Shown here one piece after another: positions 12,601 through 25,300 of a DNA stretch of 64,000 nucleotides. Source of the DNA: Hydractinia symbiolongicarpus (taxonomy: Eukaryota; Cnidaria; Hydrozoa; Anthoathecata; Hydractiniidae); contig NC_079877.1 in NCBI RefSeq assembly GCF_029227915.1, positions 3,534,001 through 3,598,000 of the forward strand. The letters run 5' to 3'. The notes beneath the pieces were generated by a model. The model was not told the DNA's origin, ran no database searches, and was given only the letters and a program-made list of their open reading frames with translations. Each line of letters starts with the position of its first letter. Position 1 is the stretch's first letter. A program made the translations under genes and the position numbers.

Positions 12601-12872
12601 GCAGAATTTTGCGCAGACTTAAAAGTTTGCAACATTGCTGAATTAAATAAATTTTTTAAAATTATTCAACAAAAAAATGAAATATATATAAATTTTACCA
12701 TCTCCGGAAGTGTTAATCGCCTCTGTTTTATGGGTGGATATGCTTTCCAAAATCCTTCAGGTCCTCGAAAATCTGGCAAGCCAGAGTCCACTCCCATGCC
12801 TGCACCAGCTGTAATAATCAATGCCTTAGCATTCTTTATCACCGAAGCAGCACGTTGAAAGTTCAATTTCAT
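9664..12872 (-). CDS. SIR2-like protein, copy B (three exons)
   Basis: Model: exon 1 12872-12699, exon 2 10573-10231, exon 3 10004-9664. Exon lengths (174, 343, 341 bp) equal those of copy A exactly, giving another 285-aa protein. Motifs are GAGMGVDSGLPDFRG, TSNVDGHFQKAG, VECHGS and VVEIGAGLAVPT. As in copy A, the cysteines expected after the catalytic His are missing, replaced by residues such as FMQPTKSYNYIW and LPTGPPG. It encodes a probable NAD-binding sirtuin-fold protein; the target is unknown. Exon 2 ends at a weak donor (GTCTGG), whereas copy A uses GTATG, so this splice is the least certain part. The 2.1-kb first intron shows no other gene. The start ATG gives the same N-terminal length as copy A. 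Confidence 0.87.
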
Positions 12873-13234
12873 GAGACTTGTAGCTAGTTCTGAAGGAAAC
12901 CTGATCTAATTTTTTTTTAATCAAAAAATCTAATTTCATTTCATTGATTAAAACCAAGGAGGTTTAAAAACTTTTAAACCTCCTTGTTAAAACGTAACAG
13001 GCTTTCAGTTTCATCATCATCAACTTTGCTAAGCACTGTTCTGCCTATTATTTTCTGACCAAGCTCGATATTATCCAAATAGTAAACAACAAAAATTGCG
13101 GAAGAATTCACTACTAACACGTTGCATTCTGAAAAAGTGAGATTAAAGTTTTCATTTCTAGTCGTACATTCGTTGTGCTGTGAAAGAAGTTGTTGGAAAG
13201 AAGATTTTAATCACGATAGTTTTAATTCTTCAGT
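12873..13234. promoter_or_regulatory. Divergent intergenic region SIR2-B / SMCO4
   Basis: Only 362 bp separate the start codons of SIR2-like copy B (-) and SMCO4 (+), so the interval probably holds both promoters and 5' leaders. It contains a 32-bp near-perfect inverted repeat at 12955-12986. No clear TATA element was identified. Confidence 0.5.
12955..12986. repeat. 32-bp inverted repeat (15-bp arms)
   Basis: The left arm CAAGGAGGTTTAAAA (12955-12969) and the right arm TTTTAAACCTCCTTG (12972-12986) are perfect complements separated by AC. It lies about 85 bp upstream of the SIR2-B start codon. Confidence 0.9.
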
Positions 13235-13417
13235 ATGCGACAACTAAAAGGAAAGGCTGTCAAAGAAAATGCGAAAATGAAAAAGGAACGACGGGAAGCT
13301 TTTAAGCAAGGACAAAAACAAGTTCTTACAGTCGCGTTGCCTGTGCTACTTGGAATCGTATTTCTCATTGTATTATACGTAGTTATGAAAACCAGCCAGA
13401 AGAAGAAAGAACTGTGA
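13235..13417 (+). CDS. SMCO4: SMCO4, single-pass membrane coiled-coil microprotein
   Basis: The 60-residue frame begins MRQLKGK, the conserved start of SMCO4 (formerly C11orf75), and has the family's size (human is about 59 residues). Residues 8-30 are highly charged and helical (Lys/Glu/Gln-rich); residues 32-50 are one hydrophobic membrane segment (VALPVLLGIVFLIVLYVV region); the tail KTSQKKKEL is basic. The molecular role of the family is not well known. The coding part is intronless. An acceptor-like TTCTTCAG lies just 5' of the ATG, so a 5' UTR intron is possible. An AATAAA at 13633 is the likely polyadenylation signal. It is transcribed away from SIR2-like copy B. Confidence 0.93.
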   Translation: MRQLKGKAVKENAKMKKERREAFKQGQKQVLTVALPVLLGIVFLIVLYVVMKTSQKKKEL

Positions 13418-13632
13418 AATAAAAAAAAGAAATTTTGTATATATATAGCTACTAGCTAGCTGGATGACTGATGTGACAAACCAATGGGACAAATGGTTGG
13501 AAGAACATACTTAGCTAGCTCGCTACATTTTGATAATGAATGAAATAGCTAGCAATTTTATTGGATTGTTAGTGTTAAATTATCTTATTAATTTTATACA
13601 ATAGCTTATTGTTTGAACTGACCTCTTTTGTA

Positions 13633-13638
13633 AATAAA
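13633..13638 (+). terminator. Polyadenylation signal of SMCO4
   Basis: A canonical AATAAA lies about 215 bp after the SMCO4 stop codon, in the same orientation, in an AT-rich 3' UTR. Confidence 0.55.
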
Positions 13639-14015
13639 CATTTCTTTACTTAAAAGCCATATAACTATGCTTTCTGTCTATTGCTTCAATTCACTGACAC
13701 TAGAACTTTTTGCGAGTTGCCTTATCATTTTTTTGCAAGACATTTTATACAAGTATTATCTAAACTTAAAATGTATAGTCTACTGTATTGCCCGAAGTGT
13801 TGTTTAACCTGACTTATCTAGCACTGTGCTATTTTTTTCTCAACCGCACTTTTTTATAAGAATAATTTTACAAAAACAATAATGGGTATAAAAACAAGAG
13901 CAGTATGAACAATGACAGGGTTAAATTCTCTGCAGAACAAAATTGTTGCGAGTTTGTGAAAATTGTGCATAGATTTATCACTGTACTGTACAACAAGTCA
14001 AAAATGCTATCATTA

Positions 14016-14387
14016 CTTTAATTGGAGAAACTTTCGTGAGAAAAAAAATTCGCGAAATGTTTTGTATAAACTTTCGCGAATGATGAAATTCGAAAATTTC
14101 GCGAAATTAACTTTCGCAAATGAACAAAGCCGCAAATTTTTGTGACATAAACTTTCGTGAACAAGAATTTTTCAGTTAGAAAAAACTTCAAAATTCTTAG
14201 CATAATTGAAAATGTTATAAATTTTCTTTCTTGAAATAACATTTTAAAGTATTTTGTGCCTTTTTGGTGAAAAATGATAAAATAGCTTACTGGATAAACT
14301 TTTGCGAATGAAGAAATTCGGAAACTTTCGCGAGATAAAGTTTCGCGAATGAAGAAACTCGCACATTGAAAGTTTCTCCAATTAAAG
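14016..14387. mobile_element. TA-flanked MITE, copy 2
   Basis: This copy begins CTTTAATTGGAGAAACTTTC and ends AGTTTCTCCAATTAAAG between TA dinucleotides. Its interior repeats the TTCGCGAA-rich content of the 8959-9290 copy, including the shared 'aattgaaaatgttataaa' core. It is non-coding and lies downstream of SMCO4. Confidence 0.78.
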
Positions 14388-16365
14388 TAATATTATTTAT
14401 GAATATTAAATAACCATTCAATAATAAGTACAATAATTACAAATATATACCCAAATTTCTGTTTTCCAATGGGTCCTCCCCCATTTTTTAAAAAAAGTGA
14501 GATAAAAACAAAAAAAAAAACATTTTACAGGCAAGAAGATAAAGCGCACAAAAGATCAAACTATACATCTTAAAAAAAAAAATAATAAAGAGACAAAAAA
14601 GTTTTACATTATAAATAATTGTTAGGTAAATTTACAAACTTATTTGTGCTTTTGGCCTTTCGTATGTGAAGCGGAAGTTCGTTGCAGGTTTCTGCACCAC
14701 CAAAGTTGAAACTTCTACGGGAAGATTCTAACCTAATTTTTGACAACTTTAACACATAGGGACAACTACAGATAAATATTAAAAAAAGTGTATATTTAAA
14801 ATTTGTAAGGATTTTCTTTAGAATTTAATTTCCTTTAACATTTTAAGAACGTGTTTGCAGCTTTCGCGGTTTTAAAAAAAATACGCAAAGTTTCTTCGCA
14901 AAATGTTTCAATGAGGAATCGTCTCGGAGAATTTTGTAAGTTATAAAAATTAGCGAAAATTTTGTAAAGGTTTGAAAAAACTTATAAAGTGTAAAAGTTT
15001 AATTTTGTGCAATCGCAAAAGTTCATTTCCGCAAAATGCAAGAATTATACGGCAAAGCTAAACTACAAAAGCTTCTTTCTTACAGAATTGCATTATCAAA
15101 TTTTTGATATATTTTTAGTCACAATAGTCGTAGTCTTTTTTCATATCACTAGTGATATATTTGAATGGTGGCACCAAACTATAGTTAGTTGTACCTAAAA
15201 CAGTTAATTCAAAACAAGGTAGAGTGCAAAAAGTTCATCAAGTAACCCACTGTTGTCTTTCCCGATCAATTTCCGATCAACACAAAAATACATGTATAAG
15301 CAAGTGATAATTCAAAATCACGCTGAAATATGCTTAACCAAGAAACACAATTAGGCATACACGGTGCTTACGGAGTGCCTATTGCAAAAACAAATTAAAA
15401 AAATGAAACATTGCCTAACGGAATAACATTAAATGTCCCTGTTTTGACTTGTAAAAGAACAGCAACAAAACTAAATAGTATAATTACGAAAGGCAAGTTC
15501 AGGCAGCATAGTGGTATTATTATTGTGACAAAAGCAATTAGAGGATAGGGTTATAACCGTTATAATCTTGAGTACTGATTTTTGCAATCAAGTTCATTTT
15601 GCTGGTATTAAATTTTCGCGAAATATGATAACGCCATTGTTCTTAGAGTGCAGTGAACCAGTGATATAAAGGTATTTTTACCATTCATCTCGTTCTGGTT
15701 TGTCCATAAACATTTAAAACATATTCGGAAACTACTAGTTTATGAGAGATTAACCTTTACGAGATTAAAACGTGATTATTGTCTGTATTAATATATTTAA
15801 ATTTATTATCTTCCCTAGTTGTATAACTTAAATAGGTTTAAAAATCATCTATACAGTAAAAATATATATAAACTTATACACCCGAGAAACAGATGCATTA
15901 ACCAGACACAGACACCAGTATAAACTAGAACATCAGTATTCGTAATATTTTTTGAAAACCCAATGCACCAGAAGATCAAACCTAGGAGATGAAACTAAGT
16001 AACTCAATTAAGTGGGTAAATATTTGTATGAGAGAACTCGTATACTTGTAGCAAATCGTTGAGTTACACATAAACGACTCCTTAATTACTTCGTTAAATC
16101 ACTTTAAAGTATAGTAGAGGCATGCTTTCCGTTGCGTTTCTATAATGCTATTATTACACAATAATAATGGAGATGACACGTTGTGCTAGAATTGTACTCG
16201 AGATTGCGAAACCCACACATATCAAGTTTAAAAAATTATGGAATCGTTGCTAAATCAACCAAACATTTACAAGAAATTCGAATTCATAAGGAAACTTATA
16301 ACTTTTAAATAATGAAAGTTTTACAAATCGTTGATAGAAATGTTTTTAAAAACAGTCAAATAATA
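14388..16365. other. Gene-free spacer downstream of SMCO4 and DZIP1
   Basis: The 3' flanks of two convergent genes meet here. I see no open frame with splice or protein-family support, no RNA gene, and only short A/T tracts. The first part of the DZIP1 3' UTR would lie just below 16366. Confidence 0.5.
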
Positions 16366-19300
16366 CTAAAAACTGTCATCGTCATCAAAATCTTCCAAAT
16401 TGAAGGCGGTTACAGCAGTTTTGCTTGTTGCAGCACTTGAATGAGGAGTCGATGACGCAGTTGGTTTAGTTGAAGTTGTACCTGATGGTTCGTATGCGGC
16501 TAAATGAGTAGGAGAAATAAATATGAATTCTTTGAAGCACGTATTCAAAGCATTTTTAATGTAAATCAAACTAACCTAACAATGTTTCTATATCGTCATC
16601 TTCGTCAGAAAAATCATTGTTTCTATAAAAAAGAAAACATGTCAGTCCTGCAGGGGATTAGATTTCATTTTAATGTGAGTTGAATTAGCTTATCTGAGTC
16701 TTTTTCGAAACACAACGGGCTAGATAAGGACGTCTAAAACGGTTTTGCAAAAAAAGGTTATAAATTGCTGCAGCATAAATAGTCCTTGGAAGCATACCGT
16801 AAATGACGGATTAGGCGCCCTGTGCCCAATAAGCCACCCTGTTGAAAAAGCGCCCCCGAAGTTAAAAAAAATTGTAAATAAGCGCCCCTCTCCCTCCTTC
16901 CTTGAGAAAAAAGGGCACTTATTCGGATCGGTTCGAAAAACTACGATTTTTACTAGGTTATTACTAACACGACGATGAAGATAAAGATGAGAATATTGAA
17001 ATTTCATAAAAGATACATTATTACTATTGTATTTCTTTCTTTCTTTTTTGTTTGTATTTCTATTTTTTATTCATAAAAATTATAAAAAAGAAGTTTAAAA
17101 AATATGCTGCTCAAAAAAAAAATTAAAAAGTGCTCCTGTTGAATTAACTGCCACTGCCAAATAAGCTCCCCTGTCAAGATGAAACTTTTAAATAAGCGCC
17201 CTGGGCCCTAATCGGTCATTCACGGTATACATTTAGGCACACAGAGGTTTAACACTACCATCCCATCCACTGCATTCTCCACTGTGTACTACTGATTACA
17301 ATTAACTTAATTTTACAACAGAGCAAAGTGGGATCTGCTTTTAATAAAATAAAAGCAAAGACATACTTGGTTGAAGTGTGTGGAGCACGTGTTCTTGCTT
17401 GTTCGAATGAAGTCGTTGAAAAGTCACTGTCTTCCTCTTCAACATCATCGTCATTCTAGAAAAACAAAAGTTTAAAATTCACCTGGCTGAACCATAACCA
17501 CTATGAAAGCAATAATCAGCTCAAAGAATATTAATTTTCCATTTACGTCTGAAGTTAAACCCTGTTGTTTTATATAAACCTGTTTCAATGACGTTAGTTT
17601 TAATAAAACAACCTGTCGAGGTTATTTTAAAACCATGTTTAAACATACCATACTAAAAAGGGATTGATTTGCTACATGAAGCTGTAATCTGAAAACACTT
17701 TGTTATTCAAGCCAAAGTTTTAAAAGTAAAGACGCTTGTTGCAAGCATTTGTTTAAATATCAGCTATCACAGAGATTCTTTATTACTTTATTCATGGTTC
17801 TGACCAGAGAATATTTTTTTCAAAGGGGGTTTAAGTCAGACCGTTTGAGCATAATAATTTTTATTTTGATCTTAGCAAATGTGTTTTGAAATTCAGGTGT
17901 GAATGGTACATATAAAAGCCGAGTTTTGATTAAAACTAGTTTATCTTAACAGATTTAAATCAGTTTTGTTAGGTGTGAATGGGGTATAAAGGTGACTTTT
18001 CCTGCATCGTGTGAACTTTTACTGTATTTTTAATAATTTATTGATTTATTACATCCTAAAACTAATATATCTTCTGTTATAGATGAGTTGGGATTGTTCA
18101 CAAAATTCCGTATATGTGCGCGTATCCTGACAGGTAAATTTACGCTAATTTATGGATTTTTAGGAATATAGGATTGAAAACGCATTGGAATCGTTTTTTC
18201 TCAACTATTATCTTCTCTGTGTAAAAGCAGAAATTATCAATTTTAGTGTCAGTCTTTTTTTTTACACTTAATATTTTTGATCGTCGCGGTCTGTTGCTTT
18301 TATTTTTCGCCTGTTCACATGCGTGCACATGTCCATTGCTCAAAACCAAAACATTGCGTCACACCGCAACTCATCTATATATATGAAGGAATACTTACAA
18401 CATGTTGAAAAGAAACAGAGCGTTTAGGTTTAGCATTATCTTCCGTTGGGTGATATAAGTCAACAGCTCCAGCCAGTTTCTTTTTACTTGGATCACGAAG
18501 AGAAAGGCTTGCTTCTAAACTGGCAGCTAAATTCTTAACCTTAATTAAGAAAAAAATGATATACTTTTTAAACAGTATACTTCAGATAATTTCAACTTTT
18601 AAAAGAACCAAGAAAATGGTTCCAGTTATTGAATGCATAATTATTTTTTTTACCTATTTAAAGTTCTTTTTTTACTCTGTAAGTCAAAGACAAGCAAAAG
18701 TATACATTCATTAAAAATGTGTTCCAATGCGATTAGAAATTTTTCGGAAAAGAAATTTACTAGAGATAGAAGCAATTTAATTTTATAGTAACCTTATTAG
18801 ATTTGTTCACATTTCTCCTTTGGGGTTCGAGTATTTCGCCCAGGGTACCGTTATAATATTTTAGTTGAAGTTCGAGTGATCGTTCATATACAAGAGAACA
18901 TTAAATTTAAACATAAATGACCACGAAAGAAAGAAACTAAGTAGGAAGTATGAGAAAGGGAGTTACCTTCTCTCCTTGTGGTGGTCGCATTTTAGGTCTG
19001 TATGGTTCCTCCTAATAAAAAGCATGTAGGTTCGTATATTCTACCGCAAAAGAAAAGTCGACTTTAACTCTCGACTTAGAAAGACGTAGATAAGGACGAC
19101 ATGCTCGTTATCACTCAACTTTGAGATAAGGTAGGACACATATGACAATTAAATTTCCCCATCCCCAGCATTAAGGCAGCATGTGGCTAGAAACCGGATT
19201 TAAAGTCCAAAGGTTTTCGGCGAAAACAATGGAAATTTCGGGTTATTAGAGAAAAAGTTGCTGTGTTGAAGGGTTAAGGTGATAAATTTTCGTTTTTAGT

Positions 19301-22300
19301 TGATTACTGTTACGTGGATTTTCAAAAGGACAGAAAATAACAACGCAAAGCCTTAGCAACACAAAATTATTAAAGTTCACTGAAATTCGAAAAAAGATCA
19401 TTATTGCAATATGTAGAACTCAAGAAAGAATATCTTCGTAATCCGCGTGAAGATTTATTTCATTAAATTATCATATATGCACTTGAAAAATGTATTGATG
19501 GTAGACTTCGTTACAACGTCTGAGTAATAAGCGGTTCTCACCTGATCATACTGTTCATCGTCATATGAGATTTCAGGTGATGGTTGTGAAATAGCCACAG
19601 CTGGAACTTTCATATGCAGCCCTTGATCTTCTTCATCTCTAGAAAATATAACAGACAAAACAAAAATTAGCATGTAGAAAAACATTCGAGAAAGTGGAAG
19701 GGTGAAATGAAAAGATGAAACAATATAGAAGCTTTGTTGTCATTGTTTTAGAGAGAGAAGACATACACAACGTAGCTAGGTTTGCCACTCTTTCTAAGTC
19801 AAATTTGAGGATATTTAAGAATTTTTGATAAAAATAAAAAATAAGAATTTCGGTTTAGTGTTCTTATATAAATATATAATTCACTACTTTCGTTAACATT
19901 CGAGGTAAAAATTCGAAACAGTCCTGTCTAAAAACATTCTATGTAGAATTCGAAAGTCCCTGTAGAAGAAATCCTTGTACACAAAACATTACGATGTTCG
20001 ACACAAAATTGAAGTTAATTTTTTGACTAATTAGCCAAAAATGACATTGGCTTTGACAATTTGTGCAATAAATTCGTCGTCTGTTGTCCTTTAATAAGTA
20101 TTTTTGATAAAACTGCATATCATCATTTTTTTGTTTTTATCCTATGAAATGTTATTATCTATAAATTTATTGTAGGAGGTAGATTAAAATCATTTACAAT
20201 GCTTCTTGAAACTTGTTTTTCTGCTTGTTTACATTATATATATATTGACGACGGACAATACCGCTTCATATAGGCGTGTCGTCAAGAGCGCTAAGCCAAT
20301 CAGAATGCCTAAAAACCCGTATTTCTCGCGTGCAAAATCCAGACGTTTTATTTGAAATTAATCCACAGGAGTGTATAGTTGATCATATCTTACCCAGAAT
20401 CCCATTCTGACGACTCGCTGACATCAAACTCATCATCATCATCGCCGTCACCATCACCATCATCATTATTTCCGTGAATTGCATGATCTTTCGAATTGAC
20501 TATATTGTTAATTTGTATATGCGTTTCTTTTTTAGGCGTGCTTTCTCGACTAAAAAAAAAGAAGGGTGTTAGTGCCGAAAAGAAGAAGAAAAGGAAGATG
20601 ATATTTAGGAGAAAAGAATAAAAACAGGAAAACAACAGCAACGACGACAACAACAACAACAATAAAATAACATTAAGAATCCGTAAATACAGGAGTCGCC
20701 TACTTTATTGTTGGCAAAGGTCGTCTGTTCTCCTTCCCTTGAAATTTCACCACAGACTTCGCAACACCAGCAACAGAGTTCAGATTCCTTTTCGCGCTCT
20801 TCTTTCTTTTAAACGTTTTGTCTACGTACTCATCTAACTCTTCAATAATTTTATGTCTTCGTTTACGAAAGCCTGGATATGTTTTTTCAGTGAGTTTCTC
20901 TTCTTTAGAGTGGTTTTTCATTTTCGATTTGTACACTGATGTTGGCATTTGCTGCTCTTCCTAAATAAAAAAAATGTTTTCGACTTTATAAAACACATCG
21001 TAAGCATTCACACATCACTAAAAGCAGCTCACAGACAAACAGACAGGCAGACAGACACACAGACAGACAGACAAGCATTACAATATAGATTTCGTAAGCA
21101 CTTTTTATATTTCAGGCAATGGAAGAAAATTAATATACAGACTTAGGATGCTTTCTATTGATCACATACAAAAAAACAATGAAGTAAAAATATGATAAAC
21201 TCAAACCTTTAAATTAATTGCTACCAAAATATTTCAATTAGGTAGTTTCTGTTAACATACACAGACATAAGTAAAAAATTCAGTAAATACGAAATATGGC
21301 AAGAACGTATTCTATTGGTTCAAAAGAATTGGGACAAAGAATGTAAAAGCTTATTTACAAGTTTTTTGTTTATAAGAATTTTGTTTTTGTTAGAACAGGA
21401 ATATTCTCATCTTTTAAGCAAAAATCATATAATTATAGCACAGTTACGATTAAAAAATCTGACGACGAAAACTGTTGTAAAAATCACAGTAGTGTTGCTT
21501 CAGCAGCCTAATTCTACTGACAGACAAATAACTAGTTTGTGTGGGGGAGAAATACTTCAAATAAAACCTAAGAAAATACATTTTACATCAATGATAGGAT
21601 ATGATAGGATATATAAGTTAACAAAGAATTAAAAACCAAACGTTCGTAATCATTTTGAATTTTATTAAAGCGAAAATGAATCAGAAAAAGTGAACGAGCT
21701 GTTTTTGGTTTATAAAATATTATTATAAAAAGCCTGTATAAATTCCAATTATCAATGTAAGTTGTACATACCGGGTCAACCCCTCGCTTTTCTAAGTGAT
21801 CTTCTAGTATGTCTGCTATTTCTCTGCGTTGCGCCATGACCATATCCTTGCTATGGTTGTAGTGTGCTACTGCTAACTGATTGGAAGGGAATGGATAGAA
21901 CTCTCCTTTTTCAGGTAATGTTGACATCTAGACAAAGCCAAATTTCATAAAACTTACTGATTGATTTTAAGTCAGTTGTGCGATAAGTTTTATTCATTCA
22001 AAATATATATTTTATTTGTTATTGCCTAACCGCCACAATAAATTGCTTTCTAGGAAATTCAACGCAAGAAATAAGGTCAAAATTTTCCTGCTCATGCATT
22101 CCTCTGTTTTCTGACTCAGTATTACAATTACTTTCAATAAAAAATTCAAATATAATCTTTATTAATCTAAGGAGGGCGTCAAAACGTCAAATCAAAATTA
22201 CATCAAGTTTAAATCTCTGTTAATTTAGAGAAGTTATGTTTTTTGCCTTCGTATAAAGAGTTTAAAAGATAAAAGAAATAATAATAATAATAATAAACAT

Positions 22301-25300
22301 TTACCAGCAGTGACCCAGATGATGTACCAGTGCTAAAACGACAACACAAAAAATTGACTGATTGAGATTTAAATTTCACATGCACTGCAGATGAGTAAAT
22401 TGGCGTGATGAAAGAAGTTAAAGATGGAAAAATTGGCGTGTTTTCAATATTTAAGAATACTAAGGAATTTGTAAATTATTAAAGTGAAAATTCATTTGGA
22501 GAAGATAAACAATTACATACATAGAAAAAAATAATAAAAATAACTAAAACCTACAAATTTTCATTTATTTTATTCTCTTCATTCACAATTTCTTTTTCAA
22601 ACTCTTCTTCTTCATTATCAAATAATTCTTCTTTTCCTCTTACTTCTTCCTTATCCTCGCCAGCATCAACAAGATTTTCGCGACTTCTAAAATGTAAGAA
22701 AAAAAGAATAAGCATAGAATTAACAAGTTTTCTTCTCGAGCTAGACTTTTTCGTCACGTCACAAGATAATCAAATGGAATTGGTAACTTTTTTTTTCTTT
22801 CTCGAAACACAACAAGTCGTTGATAAACGAAATGTTAAGTAAGAGACAAGATAGGTTAGAAAAAAACTACCATGGTTAGATAAGACAAGACTATGTTTAT
22901 CAGACTATTTATTTACCCCTCTCTTAGTTACTGCTTATCAGAGAACACACAGTACACACATTTTTGTCTGACTTTCCGTTGATAATAATTACATGGAGCT
23001 AAAAGTTTCCAATTAATTTGATTAAAGCTGAAATTACATACACGTTTTATTGTTAGTCTTGGATTTACTGTTATTTCAATTTCGTTAAGGAAGTATTAAA
23101 ATCCTTTACAACCTTAGAAAACAGCCTTGTTTGCAAGCTCAAAACAAACTAGAAATGAAACACCACAGAAAAAGCTCCCACCGTTTAAGGTCTTCTGCTA
23201 AGTCTTGCTTGATCACGTCGGTTCCCGTAAAACTAGACACAGATACGTCATCGTCCGAAACACTTTCGAATACATCTGAGTTAAATGTTCCTGATTTAGT
23301 AATAGATGTTTTATTAGGTCCTGCTTTCATAGCATAAAAAGTCAAGCCTTTGTTTTTCCATTCTTCTGCTGCATCTTCTTTGCATATCATCGATCGTACA
23401 ACACTGCCACTCCCAGCATCAAGAACGTGTAGTTTCATTGTGCCAAGCAGTTTTGTGGAAGTCACATAAAACGTCAAATCGTGCTTGTAGCTTGAATGAG
23501 GCGGTTGATTAGATTCTGATACATATTGTCGCCAGTATGGAGAACCACCACATGAGTACACGTAAATCGCTTTTTGAAATTCCCCAACCGGTTCCAACAA
23601 GGCGTGAAATGAAAAAGAGTCCTTCCAATCCCCTTTGGTAGATGCAGGTGTCCGGAATACACGATGACTTTTTTGGAAAGACTGGTTATTAGAAACCCAT
23701 AAACAAATGCTCTCTAAAAAAACATTATGCTTTACTTCTTTTGGATCCTCTTGCTCTTTAGGGCTAAGGTCACAAGTCATATGAATTTTATTGATTTGAT
23801 TATAAGAATTTAAATGTGAGGTATTAAAACTGATTTCTGAAGAATTCAAATCAATGTAAAAACACAGACAAAATAAAACTACACTGAGAAAAAAATAACA
23901 AACCTTTCTCAGGTAAATCTCCTACAACAGGAGCTGGACTGGATGCTAAATAAATTATCACAAATCACAATCTAAAACAATTCGGCAGTATTGTATTTTA
24001 TTATCATGTCCAAAATGGCAGTGCCAGCAAATATATTATGTGTACATACACGGAGAAATGTAGAAAAAGGATAACTAGGGATGTTTTTGTTAATCTGTAG
24101 CTAAAAAACATAAATGGAAGAATAGAAGAAGATACAAGACTTTTTGTCAATAAGGATGATTTGTTTGAAATGTTACATTTAGCGCTTCTAAACAGGTAAT
24201 CATTTATATTTTAGCATGGAAGTGATCAGTTCGCTATTTAGGCCAAAACAGAAAAATAATACGCCTGTGCACATACACTTGCATGGATGTTGAGCTCAGC
24301 ACTTAAAGCCCCAAGTTTGCTTTCTCAGGTTTCATAATTAAGCTGAATAGTAGTAGGAAAGAGGCAAGAAAAAGAGAAAAAGAGACATACTTGAGTCTCT
24401 TGGGGGAGGTAAAGGGGGTGTTAAAGCAGTGATACTTTGACGTTTACCATCAACATTATCCAAAGCAATCTGGAAGTAAAGAAATATTAGCAACATGATT
24501 ATTACTGGGAAAAAAACTACGTACAACAACAACAACAAAAACAACAAAAACGTAACTGAGAATAAAAAACTTTTTCAAATAAAACTTCACCTTGGATTCT
24601 AACAGCTTATCATGCTTTGCTAATTTCTAAAAAAAACAGAGCAAAATTATTCAGTACTGTAACAGTTATACTAAACTTTCATATGTAGTTCAGACAGAAA
24701 AATTAATAATGCAAATTCTGATAATAACCTGCTTTAAGCTCTACTGTTAAAAAATGCTGGCAATACAAGCAAAGTTGTAAAGGGTTAATGGGAACAAGAA
24801 AGGTTTGTAGATCCATGATATCTTGGAGACACTTGAAATGAAACGAAGAGATAAAAAAACAAAAAAAGAATCAAGATTGAAGATTGAAGATTGAACATAC
24901 CTGTTGGAGATTCTGGATCTGTTCTTCGTATATTTGTTGGTCTTTCATTCGATCCTTTTCAGCTCTAGAAGAACGACTCTTTTCCTAAATATGATAAAAG
25001 TAATAATTATAGAATAAAAATTTTATGGATTAGCAGTTGGCTTAGTTAACTCAGGTTGTTTAAGATACTGTGGAAATAAATAAGGGAGGAAGAGACATAA
25101 CATAAGATTAAAAGAAAGTTTGAAAACACACCATAATAAACGAAAACTAACCTTTGCTAATTCTTTTTCATGAAGTTTACTTTGTATGATCTTATCTTTA
25201 GCATGCTTTGCATTAATTTCGTTTATTTTTTGTTGGAAATCATTTCCCATTTGCTCGATCTATTGTGAAGACAAGCAAAAATTGATAACATTCTCAGCTG

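Noticed and set aside
16720-17007. Overlapping ORFs on both strands in DZIP1 intron 26
   Set aside because: Composition artefact of the GC-rich MITE at 16797-17225.
18140-18349. Minus-strand ORF of 69 codons
   Set aside because: Lies wholly inside a TIR-bounded MITE in a DZIP1 intron; no protein-family features.
23131-23337. Plus-strand frame of 68 codons
   Set aside because: Antisense shadow of DZIP1 exon 17.
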